This document shows, in pieces, positions 43,262-51,390 of a stretch of 64,000 nt of DNA (position 1 is its first letter; the number at the start of each line of letters is the position of its first letter). Both the position numbers and the translations under genes were made by a program. This stretch comes from Sphingomonas sp. S2M10 (lineage in GTDB: Bacteria; Pseudomonadota; Alphaproteobacteria; Sphingomonadales; Sphingomonadaceae). The stretch lies in assembly GCF_012650175.1 (NCBI RefSeq), contig NZ_JAAILI010000056.1:242342-306341 (forward strand). Direction: 5' to 3'. Under the pieces are notes generated by a model. The model did no database searches, had not been told where the DNA came from, and was given only the letters and a program-made list of their open reading frames with translations.

Positions 43262-43315
43262 TTTATAGGCAAGCGGATCCCGCTCGCCAACCCCGGCAAA
43301 AGGAGGCCGCACATC

Positions 43316-43453
43316 ATGCAAATCGACCGTTCCGCCCTCGCCCGCGCTCAAGCCAAGGCCATCGCCTACAAGCAGTGCGGCAAGGATGCCGAAGCCGCCC
43401 AATGGGCGCGCGAGCTGGTCCGCCTCCTAGGCTGCGCCGACATCCTTAAGTGA
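43316..43453 (+). CDS. Small hypothetical protein, 45 aa
   Basis: A 45-residue helical protein (LARAQAKAIAYKQCGKDAEA) with a strong AAAAGGAGG ribosome site 9 bases before ATG at 43316. First gene in the rightward cassette array; function unknown. Confidence 0.65.
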   Translation: MQIDRSALARAQAKAIAYKQCGKDAEAAQWARELVRLLGCADILK

Positions 43454-43537
43454 CTGCATCCCCAGCGGGTCCGGGCTCCAGCTCGGCCCGCTCAGGATGC
43501 CGCCACGGCGTCACCCCGGCAAAAGGAGGCCGAAACC
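43451..43537 (+). repeat. Intergenic cassette repeat, copy 1
   Basis: This 87-base unit begins with the TGA of one gene and ends at the base before the next ATG. It contains GCATCCCCAGCGGGTC, a hairpin (AGCGGG...CCCGCT), CTCAGGATGCCGCCA and GGCAAAAGGAGGCCGAA. Copy 2 is at 44030-44117. Confidence 0.85.
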
Positions 43538-44032
43538 ATGTCCGCATACATCGTTGAAGAGGACCTGATCCACTACCTGCTGACCTTCATGTTCAGCCGC
43601 CGCGCTACCGTGTGCGTTCCGTCCAAGCGCAGCCAATTTCCTTGCTCGCTCGACATCGTGAACGCCGCCACGCGCGAAACCTGGCTCGACCAGCATGGTG
43701 CGATGCTGCTGCGCGAGAACTACCGCAGCGTGAACCATCGGTATCGCGAGGAGAGCGAGGCGCCGGCATACCGCTGGAAGGAGCACAAGGGCGCCTACTC
43801 GTCCGATAAGCTCGCGCTCGCCGTACAGGTTCTGAAGGCCTGCAACAACTTCGACTATCAGGCCTGCGAAACCGACGACTACGAGCAGTCGGACGCGGCG
43901 CACATCATCCGCAGCATCCGCGCCGAGGCGATCCACTCGCTTCCCGGCTACGACGCGGCCGAGTGGGGCGCGCCGGAGCGACCAGCAACCGGCCCGCAAA
44001 GCATCATGGCCATGATGGCCGGCCGAGGCTGA
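43538..44032 (+). CDS. Hypothetical early phage protein, 164 aa
   Basis: Soluble, acidic protein with conserved-looking motifs HYLLTFMFSRR and YRSVNHRYREESEAPAYRWK. No recognised family. It is flanked on both sides by the cassette repeat, with AAAAGGAGG before ATG at 43538. Confidence 0.7.
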   Translation: MSAYIVEEDLIHYLLTFMFSRRATVCVPSKRSQFPCSLDIVNAATRETWLDQHGAMLLRENYRSVNHRYREESEAPAYRWKEHKGAYSSDKLALAVQVLKACNNFDYQACETDDYEQSDAAHIIRSIRAEAIHSLPGYDAAEWGAPERPATGPQSIMAMMAGRG

Positions 44033-44117
44033 CCGCATCCCCAGCGGGTCGGGGCGACTGCCTCGGCCCGCTCAGGATGCCGCCAGGGCATCGCACCGGC
44101 AAAAGGAGGCCGAACCG
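44030..44117 (+). repeat. Intergenic cassette repeat, copy 2
   Basis: An 88-base near-copy of 43451-43537, again from TGA to the ribosome site, with changes mainly in the hairpin loop. The AAAAGGAGGCCGAA part also stands alone before the genes at 43316 and 55198. Confidence 0.85.
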
Positions 44118-44279
44118 ATGAAGCGCTATTATCTCAGCGATGGCACCACCGACCTTGACGCCTTGGTCGACGATGGAGCCGATCTCGATGGCGAGTTTCG
44201 CGCGACCTGCATGGACAGCGGCGAGACTCTCACGGTGCGCGGCTGGATGCTCACCACTGCCGAAGAGCTGCCGCTGTGA
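44118..44279 (+). CDS. Small acidic protein, 53 aa
   Basis: Starts MKRYYLSDGTTDLDALVDDG and is strongly acidic, with no family recognised. AAAAGGAGG upstream and a GTGA overlap with the next gene support it being real. Its size and charge would fit a DNA mimic or regulator, but that is speculation. Confidence 0.6.
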   Translation: MKRYYLSDGTTDLDALVDDGADLDGEFRATCMDSGETLTVRGWMLTTAEELPL

Positions 44280-44659
44280 CCATCCAGCTCACCCGCGCCG
44301 ACCTATCCGCATCCGGCGAGCAGTTGGGCACCGAAAAGGCCAACGCAATCCTGGCGGCGATCTTCACCCATGGCAGCATGCGCGAACAGGCCCGCCGCTA
44401 CACCAAGAGCGCGCCGGCACAGCGCGCGTTCATGCGCGGGTATGAGGCCGAAATCGGCAAGTGGTTCGGGCCTGTCGACGGGTCGCGAGACGAACAGGCC
44501 GGACGCATGGCGGCAATCCGCACCTTCGGTCTGGACATGGCCGAAATGCGCCAGCGGATGCAGCTGCGCGCGAACGCGCCGCTGCGGTCGCGGGAACGCC
44601 AGCACGATGCCAGCGAATGCCCGCTATTCAGCGCCGCCGACGAGCCCAGGCTACTGTAA
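44276..44659 (+). CDS. Hypothetical protein, 127 aa
   Basis: GTG start coupled to the preceding stop. Contains a helical basic region (REQARRYTKSAPAQRAFMRG). No family known. Its 3' end overlaps the convergent gene at 44628 by 32 bases. Confidence 0.6.
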   Translation: MTIQLTRADLSASGEQLGTEKANAILAAIFTHGSMREQARRYTKSAPAQRAFMRGYEAEIGKWFGPVDGSRDEQAGRMAAIRTFGLDMAEMRQRMQLRANAPLRSRERQHDASECPLFSAADEPRLL

Positions 44660-44894
44660 GCAGCAAGCCCGCTACAATGAGCCCGCCGCCAGCCCAATAG
44701 GGCCAGGTGGCGGGCCTCGCTGGCATGTCTTCTGGACCCTGCATCAGCGGCAGCGATGCCGGATCGCGGTCATAGCCGCAGGTGACGTCGCTTGTTCGGC
44801 AAGGCGGGTCGGGGCTGTTGGCGATCGGCGCGGCAGCGGCCGGCGGCGCGCTGGCGGCGATCATGGTCGAGGTGAGGGCGGTCAGGATGCGCAT
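44628..44894 (-). CDS. Small secreted/membrane protein with LPLMQGPEDMP motif
   Basis: The 88-residue product has an N-terminal signal-like segment (MRILTALTSTMIAASAPPAAAA), a short middle with two Cys, the motif LPLMQGPEDMP, and a C-terminal membrane helix (GGGLIVAGLLLTVAWARRRR). The motif matches the start of the transglycosylase-bearing virion protein (LPLMKGPEDMP). It is the last gene of the leftward early operon. Confidence 0.6.
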   Translation of the reverse strand: MRILTALTSTMIAASAPPAAAAPIANSPDPPCRTSDVTCGYDRDPASLPLMQGPEDMPARPATWPYWAGGGLIVAGLLLTVAWARRRR

Positions 44895-44937
44895 GGGCGA
44901 AGCGTGCCATGCTCCGCCCGCGACGGCAACGGCAGCG

Positions 44938-45591
44938 CTAGAACAGCTCGCCCGCTCCATCGACCGGCCCCGCGCGATCGATCAGGCCCCAGCCGCGGCG
45001 CTGGTCGATGCGGTCCCAAACGAACCAGGTGCAATTCATCGTCGGGTTGCCCTTCGCGGCGAAGTCGAGCCGGAACGTCATTTCCCACCGACGATTCGGC
45101 GCCAGCCCCGCGCGGGCGAGCTCGGCGCCCTTGTCGCAGTGCATCCACTGCGCCTTGAACAGCAGCGCCATATATTCCACGCCCAGCCGGCCCCATAGGT
45201 GCGTCACCAGCTCGCGCCCGATCGCCCACGGGAAATTCGACAGCACGCACGGCGCGAGCGCGCGATCGGCCGTCCGCAGGTCGAGCTGCGCGACCGCGTT
45301 GGCCGAATCCGCGACGATGTCCGTCCCCACGCTCGCCAGGCCAAGCGCAGCGCCCACGCGCTGGATCGCCCCGCCTCGGCCGCACGGCTCCCAGAAAGCC
45401 GGCGAGCGCCCACGATAGCGATCGAGCGCGGCCCGCTCGGCGATCAGCAACGGCGCGATGCCCTCGGCGGGTGTGGGGTAGAAGTCGAGCGCGTGCCGGG
45501 CCGACTTCTCGCCGGCGCCAGCCATGGCGATGCCCAGGCCCTTGGGCGCATCGGGCGCCAGCTGCGCGCCCTCGAACAGGTCGAAGGTCAT
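44938..45591 (-). CDS. Class I SAM-dependent methyltransferase-like protein
   Basis: The 217-residue protein shows DFYPTPAE, a SAM-binding motif I (FWEPCGRGGAIQRVGAALG) with TDIV as the acidic motif II, and SNFPWAIGRE in the place of the catalytic NPPY motif. That order is like phage DNA adenine methyltransferases, though NFPW is unusual. It may protect phage DNA from restriction or be a degenerate relative. Its ATG overlaps the upstream stop. Confidence 0.65.
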   Translation of the reverse strand: MTFDLFEGAQLAPDAPKGLGIAMAGAGEKSARHALDFYPTPAEGIAPLLIAERAALDRYRGRSPAFWEPCGRGGAIQRVGAALGLASVGTDIVADSANAVAQLDLRTADRALAPCVLSNFPWAIGRELVTHLWGRLGVEYMALLFKAQWMHCDKGAELARAGLAPNRRWEMTFRLDFAAKGNPTMNCTWFVWDRIDQRRGWGLIDRAGPVDGAGELF

Positions 45592-46136
45592 GACAGGTGA
45601 ATGCCGAAATCCCACGGCGATTTCCCATCCGCCTTGAGCCTGTCAGCCGCGACGGTGAGCATGCGCCGATATGCGTTGCGCTGCTCGCGGATCATGTCGC
45701 TGTCGCGCTCAATCGTGCCGCTGCATCGAAGCAGCGAGACGATCAACTCCCAGCTAGGGGCATCCTTGTCGCGCAGCGGCGCCTGCACGATGATCCGACG
45801 GCGCTTGAACTGCTCCGCTTCGGGATCGACTTCGATCAGGCCGGCCCAATCCGGCACCTCGTCGGGTTTCAGCAGGCCGGGCGGCGTCGCATAGTAAAAT
45901 CGATCGCTGAACAGCCGGGCCTCGCGCTGCTTCGCCGGGGTGTCTCGGCGGAAGTCCGCTCGCGAGACTTTGATCTCGTATGCCGTCGCGGCGTATCCCT
46001 TCGATTGGCACGGCGCGAGGGTCCAGAAGTCGCACCGGCGCGCACCGCTCGACAAGGCCAGCTCGCTTGCCCAGATCATCGATCGGTCGCAGGTTTCCGC
46101 CAGTGCCCGCAAGATATCGTCGGCTGTCACGGCCAT
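45588..46136 (-). CDS. PD-(D/E)xK nuclease-fold protein, MmcB-like
   Basis: The 182-residue product has RRCDFWTL and AYEIKVSRADFRRD, which fit the D...ExK core of a restriction-type nuclease fold and resemble DNA-repair protein MmcB. It stands between the helicase and the methyltransferase in the replication operon, so a role in recombination or DNA processing is likely. ATG at 46136 is chosen because the frame upstream has no coding bias. Confidence 0.6.
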   Translation of the reverse strand: MAVTADDILRALAETCDRSMIWASELALSSGARRCDFWTLAPCQSKGYAATAYEIKVSRADFRRDTPAKQREARLFSDRFYYATPPGLLKPDEVPDWAGLIEVDPEAEQFKRRRIIVQAPLRDKDAPSWELIVSLLRCSGTIERDSDMIREQRNAYRRMLTVAADRLKADGKSPWDFGIHLS

Positions 46137-46138
46137 GC

Positions 46139-48007
46139 TCACCCCTCCCCCTTCACCGCGCGCAGCGGGATCGCGATGGCGTTCTGCGCCGGGCCGCCGA
46201 ACCGCACCTTGAGGCCGCTGGTAATCGCGCCCTCGATCTTGCCGAGGGACTGGATCCACGCGCCCGAGGCCCATTCCGAACCGCGGAACAGCTCGCGCAG
46301 CGGCTCCCAGCTCGGATAGGCGACCACCAGCCAGCCCTGTTCCCAGCCGCTGGCATCGGGCAGCGGCTCGCCGTCCTGCACCCATCCGCCTCGGCCGTTC
46401 TCCTTCAGCTTGAGCAGCCGCAGGCCCCACGATTCCAGCCGCTTCCGCGCGGTCGTGTTGAGCCCGCCGGTAGGCCCGTCCTGTTCGTTGATCACGATTT
46501 CCATCGCGCGATCGATCCAGCGGCCGATCGGCTCGGCCGGCTGGCCATGCGCGCCGGGCAGCATCTTGGATATCAGCCACGAGAGGCAGCGATCGATATC
46601 GCTGCGCGCCTGGATTTGCCCGCGCCGCATCATGGGCATGATCATGTCCACCCACGCGCGTTCCCGGCCGAACTCCGGGTTCGCGTGGCTCTCCATGCTC
46701 GGCGCGCAATCGAACAGCAGGCAATCCGCGCAGGCGAGCAGCGTGCCGAACGTGTCCTGCCAGCGCCCGCCCAGGCCGCGCTCGTGGATCTCGCGCTTAT
46801 AGTCGGTCAGCGTCCGCCGGAATCGGGGCCATTGCTCGATCATCCGCCGGTGCATCTTGCGGCCGATCATCCGCCATTGCTGATAGTCCGGTTCCTCCCA
46901 CATGGTCGCGGACTTCTCGACCGGCATCAGCTCGATGATGGCGACGCGGTTCCATTCCTCGCCCTTCTGCAGCCCGTGCAGCACCGACGACAGCATGAAG
47001 CAGCTCTGCGCCGTGAACTCCTGCGCCTTATGGTCGGCGGAGCCGCGGTGCATCTTGGCGCCGCTCGAGCTTTTCTTGAGCAGGTTCAGGATGGCGCGCT
47101 GCCGTTCCGGGTTGTCGTCGGCCTCGGCTTCGTCGATCAGCACCGGCAGCGTGTCGTCGCCCAGCTTCTGGCGGATCGCCGCCTCGCTGGCGTCCTCGGT
47201 ATGCAGGCACCACCCGCCATGGATCGCGCGGAACAGGCGCTGCAGCGAGGATTTGCCGGCGGCGGTCGGGGCGCTCAGCCACATATGCGAGCGCCAGCTC
47301 AGCGCCCCGCAGATATGCATCTGCCCGGACATGCCGAGCAGCAGCAGCGGCGCGACGCCCGCTTCCTTGAAATTCCACTGGCGGAACAGGTCCAGCAGCA
47401 GGTCCGCGTCGGCCTTGGTGCTGGCCTTCTTGGCGGGTTGGGGCAGCGGCGGCAGCGCCGGAAAGAACCGATCGCCGATCGGCCCGGCCGGGTGCGCCTT
47501 GGGCTCGGCGACCAACTTGCCCTTTTTGTCCGTGGTGTTTACGGCCAGCACCTCGCGCCCCATGTGGAGCACCAACGCTTCCTCGTCGTCGCCCACACGG
47601 TGCGCGCCGCGCCCGAAGATGCGCCCCTGCGGATCGAAGATCCCGCGCGCATGGCATTCGCGGATCAGCGCCGTCTGCGCCTCGGTCTGGTCCCAGCCCA
47701 CGATTTCGGGCGGCTTGTCCCTCTTCGGCGGAGAGAAGCGCGGGAAGCTGTCGCGCAGATAGGTGTCGCCGCCGAACAGCAGCAGCATTTCGCCCTTGCG
47801 GCAGTCCGTCGTGATGCACTGGAGCTGATTGCTGGAATCGAGCACCCACAGCTTGAGGCCATGGATGCCCAGCGGCGTCACCGGGCATGGCTTGGGCAGC
47901 GCCGGTTCGTCGAACAGGTCGCCGGGCGTGTCGTGCGAGCGCAGATCCGGCGCCGGCGCCGCGCGTGCGGCCGAGGCCGCCACGCTTTCAAGGTTCCCCC
48001 CGTTCAT
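46139..48007 (-). CDS. Replicative helicase / DUF927-like ATPase
   Basis: A 622-residue protein with Walker A APTAAGKSS (residues 246-254) and Walker B LPVLIDEAEAD (288-298), typical of phage and plasmid replication helicases related to DUF927/superfamily 3-like ATPases. The N-terminal 200 residues may act in primer or origin binding. Operon order primase, DUF5131, helicase supports a role at the phage replication fork. Confidence 0.75.
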   Translation of the reverse strand: MNGGNLESVAASAARAAPAPDLRSHDTPGDLFDEPALPKPCPVTPLGIHGLKLWVLDSSNQLQCITTDCRKGEMLLLFGGDTYLRDSFPRFSPPKRDKPPEIVGWDQTEAQTALIRECHARGIFDPQGRIFGRGAHRVGDDEEALVLHMGREVLAVNTTDKKGKLVAEPKAHPAGPIGDRFFPALPPLPQPAKKASTKADADLLLDLFRQWNFKEAGVAPLLLLGMSGQMHICGALSWRSHMWLSAPTAAGKSSLQRLFRAIHGGWCLHTEDASEAAIRQKLGDDTLPVLIDEAEADDNPERQRAILNLLKKSSSGAKMHRGSADHKAQEFTAQSCFMLSSVLHGLQKGEEWNRVAIIELMPVEKSATMWEEPDYQQWRMIGRKMHRRMIEQWPRFRRTLTDYKREIHERGLGGRWQDTFGTLLACADCLLFDCAPSMESHANPEFGRERAWVDMIMPMMRRGQIQARSDIDRCLSWLISKMLPGAHGQPAEPIGRWIDRAMEIVINEQDGPTGGLNTTARKRLESWGLRLLKLKENGRGGWVQDGEPLPDASGWEQGWLVVAYPSWEPLRELFRGSEWASGAWIQSLGKIEGAITSGLKVRFGGPAQNAIAIPLRAVKGEG

Positions 48008-48009
48008 GG

Positions 48010-48969
48010 TTATCCTTGAACGATCAGCGGGAAGCCGTTGTGCTCGACACCATCGAGCAAGCGGCCCGCCGCTGCCTTACCCATCTTGATCATGGTCTCA
48101 TCGCTGCAGCGATTGGGATGCGGCTTTCCCTTGCCGGTATCCACATCAAGGTACGCGATGTGCGTCCGAAAGTTGCGCCTTGCGATCGGGACATGGCCGC
48201 CGCGATCTCTCCATTCCCCCCATTGCTTGAACAGGAACGGAACGCCAGCACCGGCGCACTGGTCGCGCAGGCTCCGCGCCCAATCCGGATGCATCGGCCG
48301 TGCGCCCGGCCCGCTCTCGCCGCCGACGATGATCCAGTCGATACGAGGGGAGTCCGTGAAATTCCCTCTCAACGGCTGCACGTAGTCGCCCAGCTTTGAC
48401 GAAAGGGTTGTTGGCATAGAACCGAACGGGCGAAGAACGATCATGCGCAGGTCGACCGGCCCGAGCAGTGGCTCCATCGACAGGAAGCGCACGCTGGCCG
48501 GCGTCGCCAGGAGCTTCGGGATATCGCGGTTCGCCTCCTCCTGGTTCACGATCGTCGCGCCCAGCCAGACGTTCTCCGGCATGCCGCCGGCGGCCTCGGC
48601 CATCGCCGCGGCGTTGCCGATGCGCTTCGTCACCAGCAGCCAGTCGAGCTGCGGCGTCTCGCGGATCAGCTGGAACAGCTCGGCGCGTACCGCCGGATCT
48701 GCCCGATTGTCGAACACGTCCGCCAGGCTGGCGCAAAAGACGCGCTCCCGCACGCCGCGCGCGGCTGCCCGATTATTCCAGCGACGCGGCTGCTTCCAAG
48801 TCGACGGCGCAGTCCGGCGGCGCTCGCCCTCATTTCCCCAAATGACACCGAGACGCGCGGTTGCCAGTGCCTCCGCATAGCAGTGGTCGCAGCCCGGACC
48901 GACCTTCGTGCATCCGATCCACGGATTGAAGGTGTGGTGCGCCCACTCGATTTTCGTGTTCTCGGCCAT
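48010..48969 (-). CDS. DUF5131 / phage Gp37-Gp68 family protein
   Basis: The 319-residue product starts with the family signature IEWAHHTFNPWIGCTKVGPG CDHCYAE, where three cysteines (C20, C27, C30) resemble a radical-SAM-type cluster site, and contains LDWLLVTKR and WIIVGGESGPGARP. Members are common in phages but have no established biochemical role. ATG at 48969 overlaps the primase stop as TAATG. Confidence 0.82.
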   Translation of the reverse strand: MAENTKIEWAHHTFNPWIGCTKVGPGCDHCYAEALATARLGVIWGNEGERRRTAPSTWKQPRRWNNRAAARGVRERVFCASLADVFDNRADPAVRAELFQLIRETPQLDWLLVTKRIGNAAAMAEAAGGMPENVWLGATIVNQEEANRDIPKLLATPASVRFLSMEPLLGPVDLRMIVLRPFGSMPTTLSSKLGDYVQPLRGNFTDSPRIDWIIVGGESGPGARPMHPDWARSLRDQCAGAGVPFLFKQWGEWRDRGGHVPIARRNFRTHIAYLDVDTGKGKPHPNRCSDETMIKMGKAAAGRLLDGVEHNGFPLIVQG

Positions 48970-50054
48970 TAAACCCCCTCCTTGCGCACACCGCGCAATT
49001 GATCGTTGAAGTCCTTGAAACCGGGCTCGGGCCACAGGCACGCCACCCGCCGGCCCAGCTTCTGCTGGGCGGCAATCTGCTTCTCCAGCGACTGATCTGC
49101 GGGGCTTCCCGGGCGATCGTGCTGGCCGATGATCACCAGCCCCGCCACCGCATCCGGCAGCTGCATCGCGCCGATATTGCCCAGGGTGCCGGCGGCAACC
49201 ACGCGCTCGGCGGGCTTCACCATGGCGATCGTCAAGCCGTCTTCGATGCCCTCGGCCACATGCACCATGGTGCCGGTCGGCACGTCGCGCAGCGGCATGT
49301 CGCCCACCGCACCCTTGGCGAGCGGGATATGCGCGCCCCAATAGAGCGGCGATCGGATCAGCTTGGCCGTCTCCAGCTTCGCCTTCACCCATCCGCGCGG
49401 CCCGCGCTCCAGATAGGTGACGTGCACCGCCTTGGGCTTGGCATCCACGCCCACGAACAGCGACACCATCGCCGGCACCGGGCGCCTCAGCTCGCTGCAC
49501 CACACGTCCGGCCGATAGCGGATCGCGCCGGGGAACTTGCCCAGCCGCGCGAAGTCGATGCCGCGCCCTTCCAGATAGGATTGCGCCGGGGATCCTTGCC
49601 CGCGCGCCGCATGGTTCCAGATACCCACAGCGTTCAGCCGCTTCTTCTCGCCCTCGGTCGCCGCCGCCCGTTCGGCGCGCTCGGTCGCCAGCCGCGCGCG
49701 ATCCCGCATGCGGCCGATCGCGGCGCTGTCCATGGTGTCGAGGCCTAAATAGCCCTTCGCCCAGCGGATCGCTTCCTTGATGTCGCCGCGCCCGACGGTG
49801 AGTTGCACCAGCTTGAGCATGTCGCCGGTGCCCGCCGGGTCGCCCCGATCGCGCGAATAGTCCGCCCAGGCGCCGATCTTGTTGCCTTTGGTGCGGATCT
49901 TCAGGCTGCGCCCGGCCTCACCTTCGATAGATCCGATATGGAGGAAACCACCATATTCCTTGGCCGCGGGGAAGATCAGCCGCCCGAGCTGCGCCGCCTG
50001 CGCGTTCAGCGCCGCCGCGATTTCGCGGGCGTCGGGTCCGGGTGCATCACTCAC
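48969..50054 (-). CDS. Toprim-domain DNA primase
   Basis: The 361-residue protein has an N-terminal region (IGAWADYSRDRGDPAGTGDM and AIRWAKGYLGL) usual in DUF7146-type phage primases and a Toprim core (VAEGIEDGLTIAM with the catalytic Glu, then LVIIGQHDRPGSP). It would lay RNA primers for phage replication with the helicase two genes on. It starts with GTG, overlapping the stop of the small gene before it. Confidence 0.8.
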   Translation of the reverse strand: MSDAPGPDAREIAAALNAQAAQLGRLIFPAAKEYGGFLHIGSIEGEAGRSLKIRTKGNKIGAWADYSRDRGDPAGTGDMLKLVQLTVGRGDIKEAIRWAKGYLGLDTMDSAAIGRMRDRARLATERAERAAATEGEKKRLNAVGIWNHAARGQGSPAQSYLEGRGIDFARLGKFPGAIRYRPDVWCSELRRPVPAMVSLFVGVDAKPKAVHVTYLERGPRGWVKAKLETAKLIRSPLYWGAHIPLAKGAVGDMPLRDVPTGTMVHVAEGIEDGLTIAMVKPAERVVAAGTLGNIGAMQLPDAVAGLVIIGQHDRPGSPADQSLEKQIAAQQKLGRRVACLWPEPGFKDFNDQLRGVRKEGV

Positions 50055-50200
50055 GTGCGCGGGCTCCCGCCCGATCGGCCGGCGCCGCGCAACAGCCGCT
50101 GCCGCCAGGCGCGCGCCGCTTCCAGTCCCTGCTCGCGCTCGAACTGGCGGCGGGCCGCGTCCAGGCGCTTCAAGGCGGCAAGCTGCTCCGGCGTCGCCAT
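50051..50200 (-). CDS. Small helical protein, 49 aa
   Basis: Begins MATPEQLAALKRLDAARRQF and is one charged helix. TGATG and GTGA overlaps on both sides tie it into the operon. Function unknown. Confidence 0.6.
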   Translation of the reverse strand: MATPEQLAALKRLDAARRQFEREQGLEAARAWRQRLLRGAGRSGGSPRT

Positions 50201-50397
50201 CACCACCGCCTCGGCTCGCGCTCGGCCAGGTCGCGGCAGCGCGCGCAGCTACCCTTCACCAGCCGCGGCGATTCGTCGCCGCAGTCGCCACACACACCAG
50301 GCACGCCGGGATCGAACGGCGCATTGCGTGCCGCGCTGACAGCGCGGTCAAGATGCTCCTGCTCGATCGTGGCGGCTTCGTCACAAATATCGGCCAT
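50200..50397 (-). CDS. DksA/TraR-like C4 zinc-finger protein
   Basis: A 65-residue protein with a helical N-terminus and CGDCGDESPRLVKGSCARC, the four-cysteine finger of short TraR/DksA family members. Those bind the RNA polymerase secondary channel and mimic DksA-ppGpp, shifting host transcription. Second gene of the leftward early operon. Confidence 0.78.
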   Translation of the reverse strand: MADICDEAATIEQEHLDRAVSAARNAPFDPGVPGVCGDCGDESPRLVKGSCARCRDLAEREPRRW

Positions 50398-50445
50398 GAC
50401 GGGGGATTCCTGTTGCGTTCGGAATTAAAACCATTTTGGGTATGA

Positions 50446-50820
50446 TTAATGCGGAGACTCGACCGGCCGGGGGGCCGGGGCGGTTTCCGCAGTTTGGAGC
50501 GGTCCGTGGATGCGGACCGCGAGGGGGCATTGATGACGCGCACATTCGGGTACGCAGGGATCGTCGCTGGGCCTCTCGCACAAGCTGCACAGGGCGGGGC
50601 GATACCAGTCGGCATGATCGACGATGCGGGCAGCGGCCAGCACGTTGACGACGGGAGCTTGGTCGGGCCGCTTTCCGTCTTCCTCCCACCCTTGCACGGT
50701 GGATGACGAAACCTTCCGCGCTGAGACGCGGGTAAGCCACGCAGCGAAAGCGCGCCGGGTCAATTTCGGTATCTGCTCCTCCCGATAGGTGCGGAGCTTT
50801 CTGCCTGCCATCGTGGTCAT
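50446..50820 (-). CDS. Cro-like HTH regulator with C-terminal Cys cluster
   Basis: The 124-residue product has an HTH of the Cro/CI kind (AFAAWLTRVSARKVSSSTVQ GWEEDGKRP in sequence) and, unusually, a cysteine-rich segment CSLCERPSDDPCVPEC that may bind zinc. ATG at 50820 is preferred because the operator 50832-50846 lies just upstream; the mRNA would then be almost leaderless. Divergent from the repressor, it takes the Cro position. Confidence 0.65.
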   Translation of the reverse strand: MTTMAGRKLRTYREEQIPKLTRRAFAAWLTRVSARKVSSSTVQGWEEDGKRPDQAPVVNVLAAARIVDHADWYRPALCSLCERPSDDPCVPECARHQCPLAVRIHGPLQTAETAPAPRPVESPH

Positions 50821-50825
50821 GAATA

Positions 50826-50861
50826 AAGTTCTACCCATAACGGGTAGTTTATGGCAAGCCG
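50826..50861 (-). promoter_or_regulatory. Leftward early promoter with operator
   Basis: Read leftward: TTGCCA, five bases, the palindrome TACCCGTTATGGGTA (50846-50832), then GAAC. The operator sits between -35 and -10 in the same register as at 51425. Confidence 0.6.
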
Positions 50862-50889
50862 GGTCGCGCAAAATCTCTCCAAAACAGGG

Positions 50890-50895
50890 TATAGC
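50890..50895 (+). promoter_or_regulatory. Candidate -10 of the repressor gene (leaderless)
   Basis: TATAGC ends five bases before the repressor ATG, which puts transcription start at or next to the A of ATG. No Shine-Dalgarno is present. The -35 is poor, as in activator-dependent maintenance promoters. Confidence 0.35.
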
Positions 50896-50900
50896 CAACA

Positions 50901-51299
50901 ATGGGCAAGTTGATTGACATCACCGGCATGGTGAAACGGCTCGAAAATCCTCCCAATCGCATCCGCGAGTGGCGCAAGCGCCGGCGCATGACGCTGCTGC
51001 AGGTGGCGAATGCACTGAACACGACACAGGCTCAGATTTCGCGTTTCGAGATTGGCGAGCGTGAAGTGGATCTGGCTTGGCTCCGCCGGATCGGGGGGGT
51101 GCTATCCGTCAGCATCGGCGAGCTGCTCAACCCGGAAGATGTGCCCCTTGCTGCGCGCACGGAGGACGAGCGCGCCGTGCTGGAGGCGATGCGCGTCGGC
51201 AACGATACCACCGCCCCCGTGCTGCGGCGCGTGGCGGAAGGGCTGATTGGCCACGCCAGGGAGAACGATCAGGATTCCGATCAGCGTAAGAGCGCCTGA
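50901..51299 (+). CDS. CI-like XRE-family repressor
   Basis: The 132-residue protein has a canonical XRE helix-turn-helix (RIREWRKRRRMTLLQVANAL, then TTQAQISRFEIGEREVD) at residues 20-65, and no peptidase domain, so it is not a LexA-type self-cleaving repressor. It is divergent from the Cro-like gene over a shared operator and ends at an intrinsic terminator. It probably keeps lysogeny by binding the TAYCC-N5-GGRTA operators. Confidence 0.78.
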   Translation: MGKLIDITGMVKRLENPPNRIREWRKRRRMTLLQVANALNTTQAQISRFEIGEREVDLAWLRRIGGVLSVSIGELLNPEDVPLAARTEDERAVLEAMRVGNDTTAPVLRRVAEGLIGHARENDQDSDQRKSA

Positions 51300-51328
51300 T
51301 CGGCTCCCCTCCCGCGCGAAGATTTCAG

Positions 51329-51362
51329 GGCCATCCGGCGGCGTGCCGGGTGGCCTTTTTTT
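51329..51362 (+). terminator. Intrinsic terminator after the repressor
   Basis: An 11-bp stem (GGCCATCCGGC / GCCGGGTGGCC, one mismatch) with a 5-base loop is followed by seven T. Confidence 0.88.
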
Positions 51363-51390
51363 GCGTTTGCGAATGGCGCTGAAATGAAGA

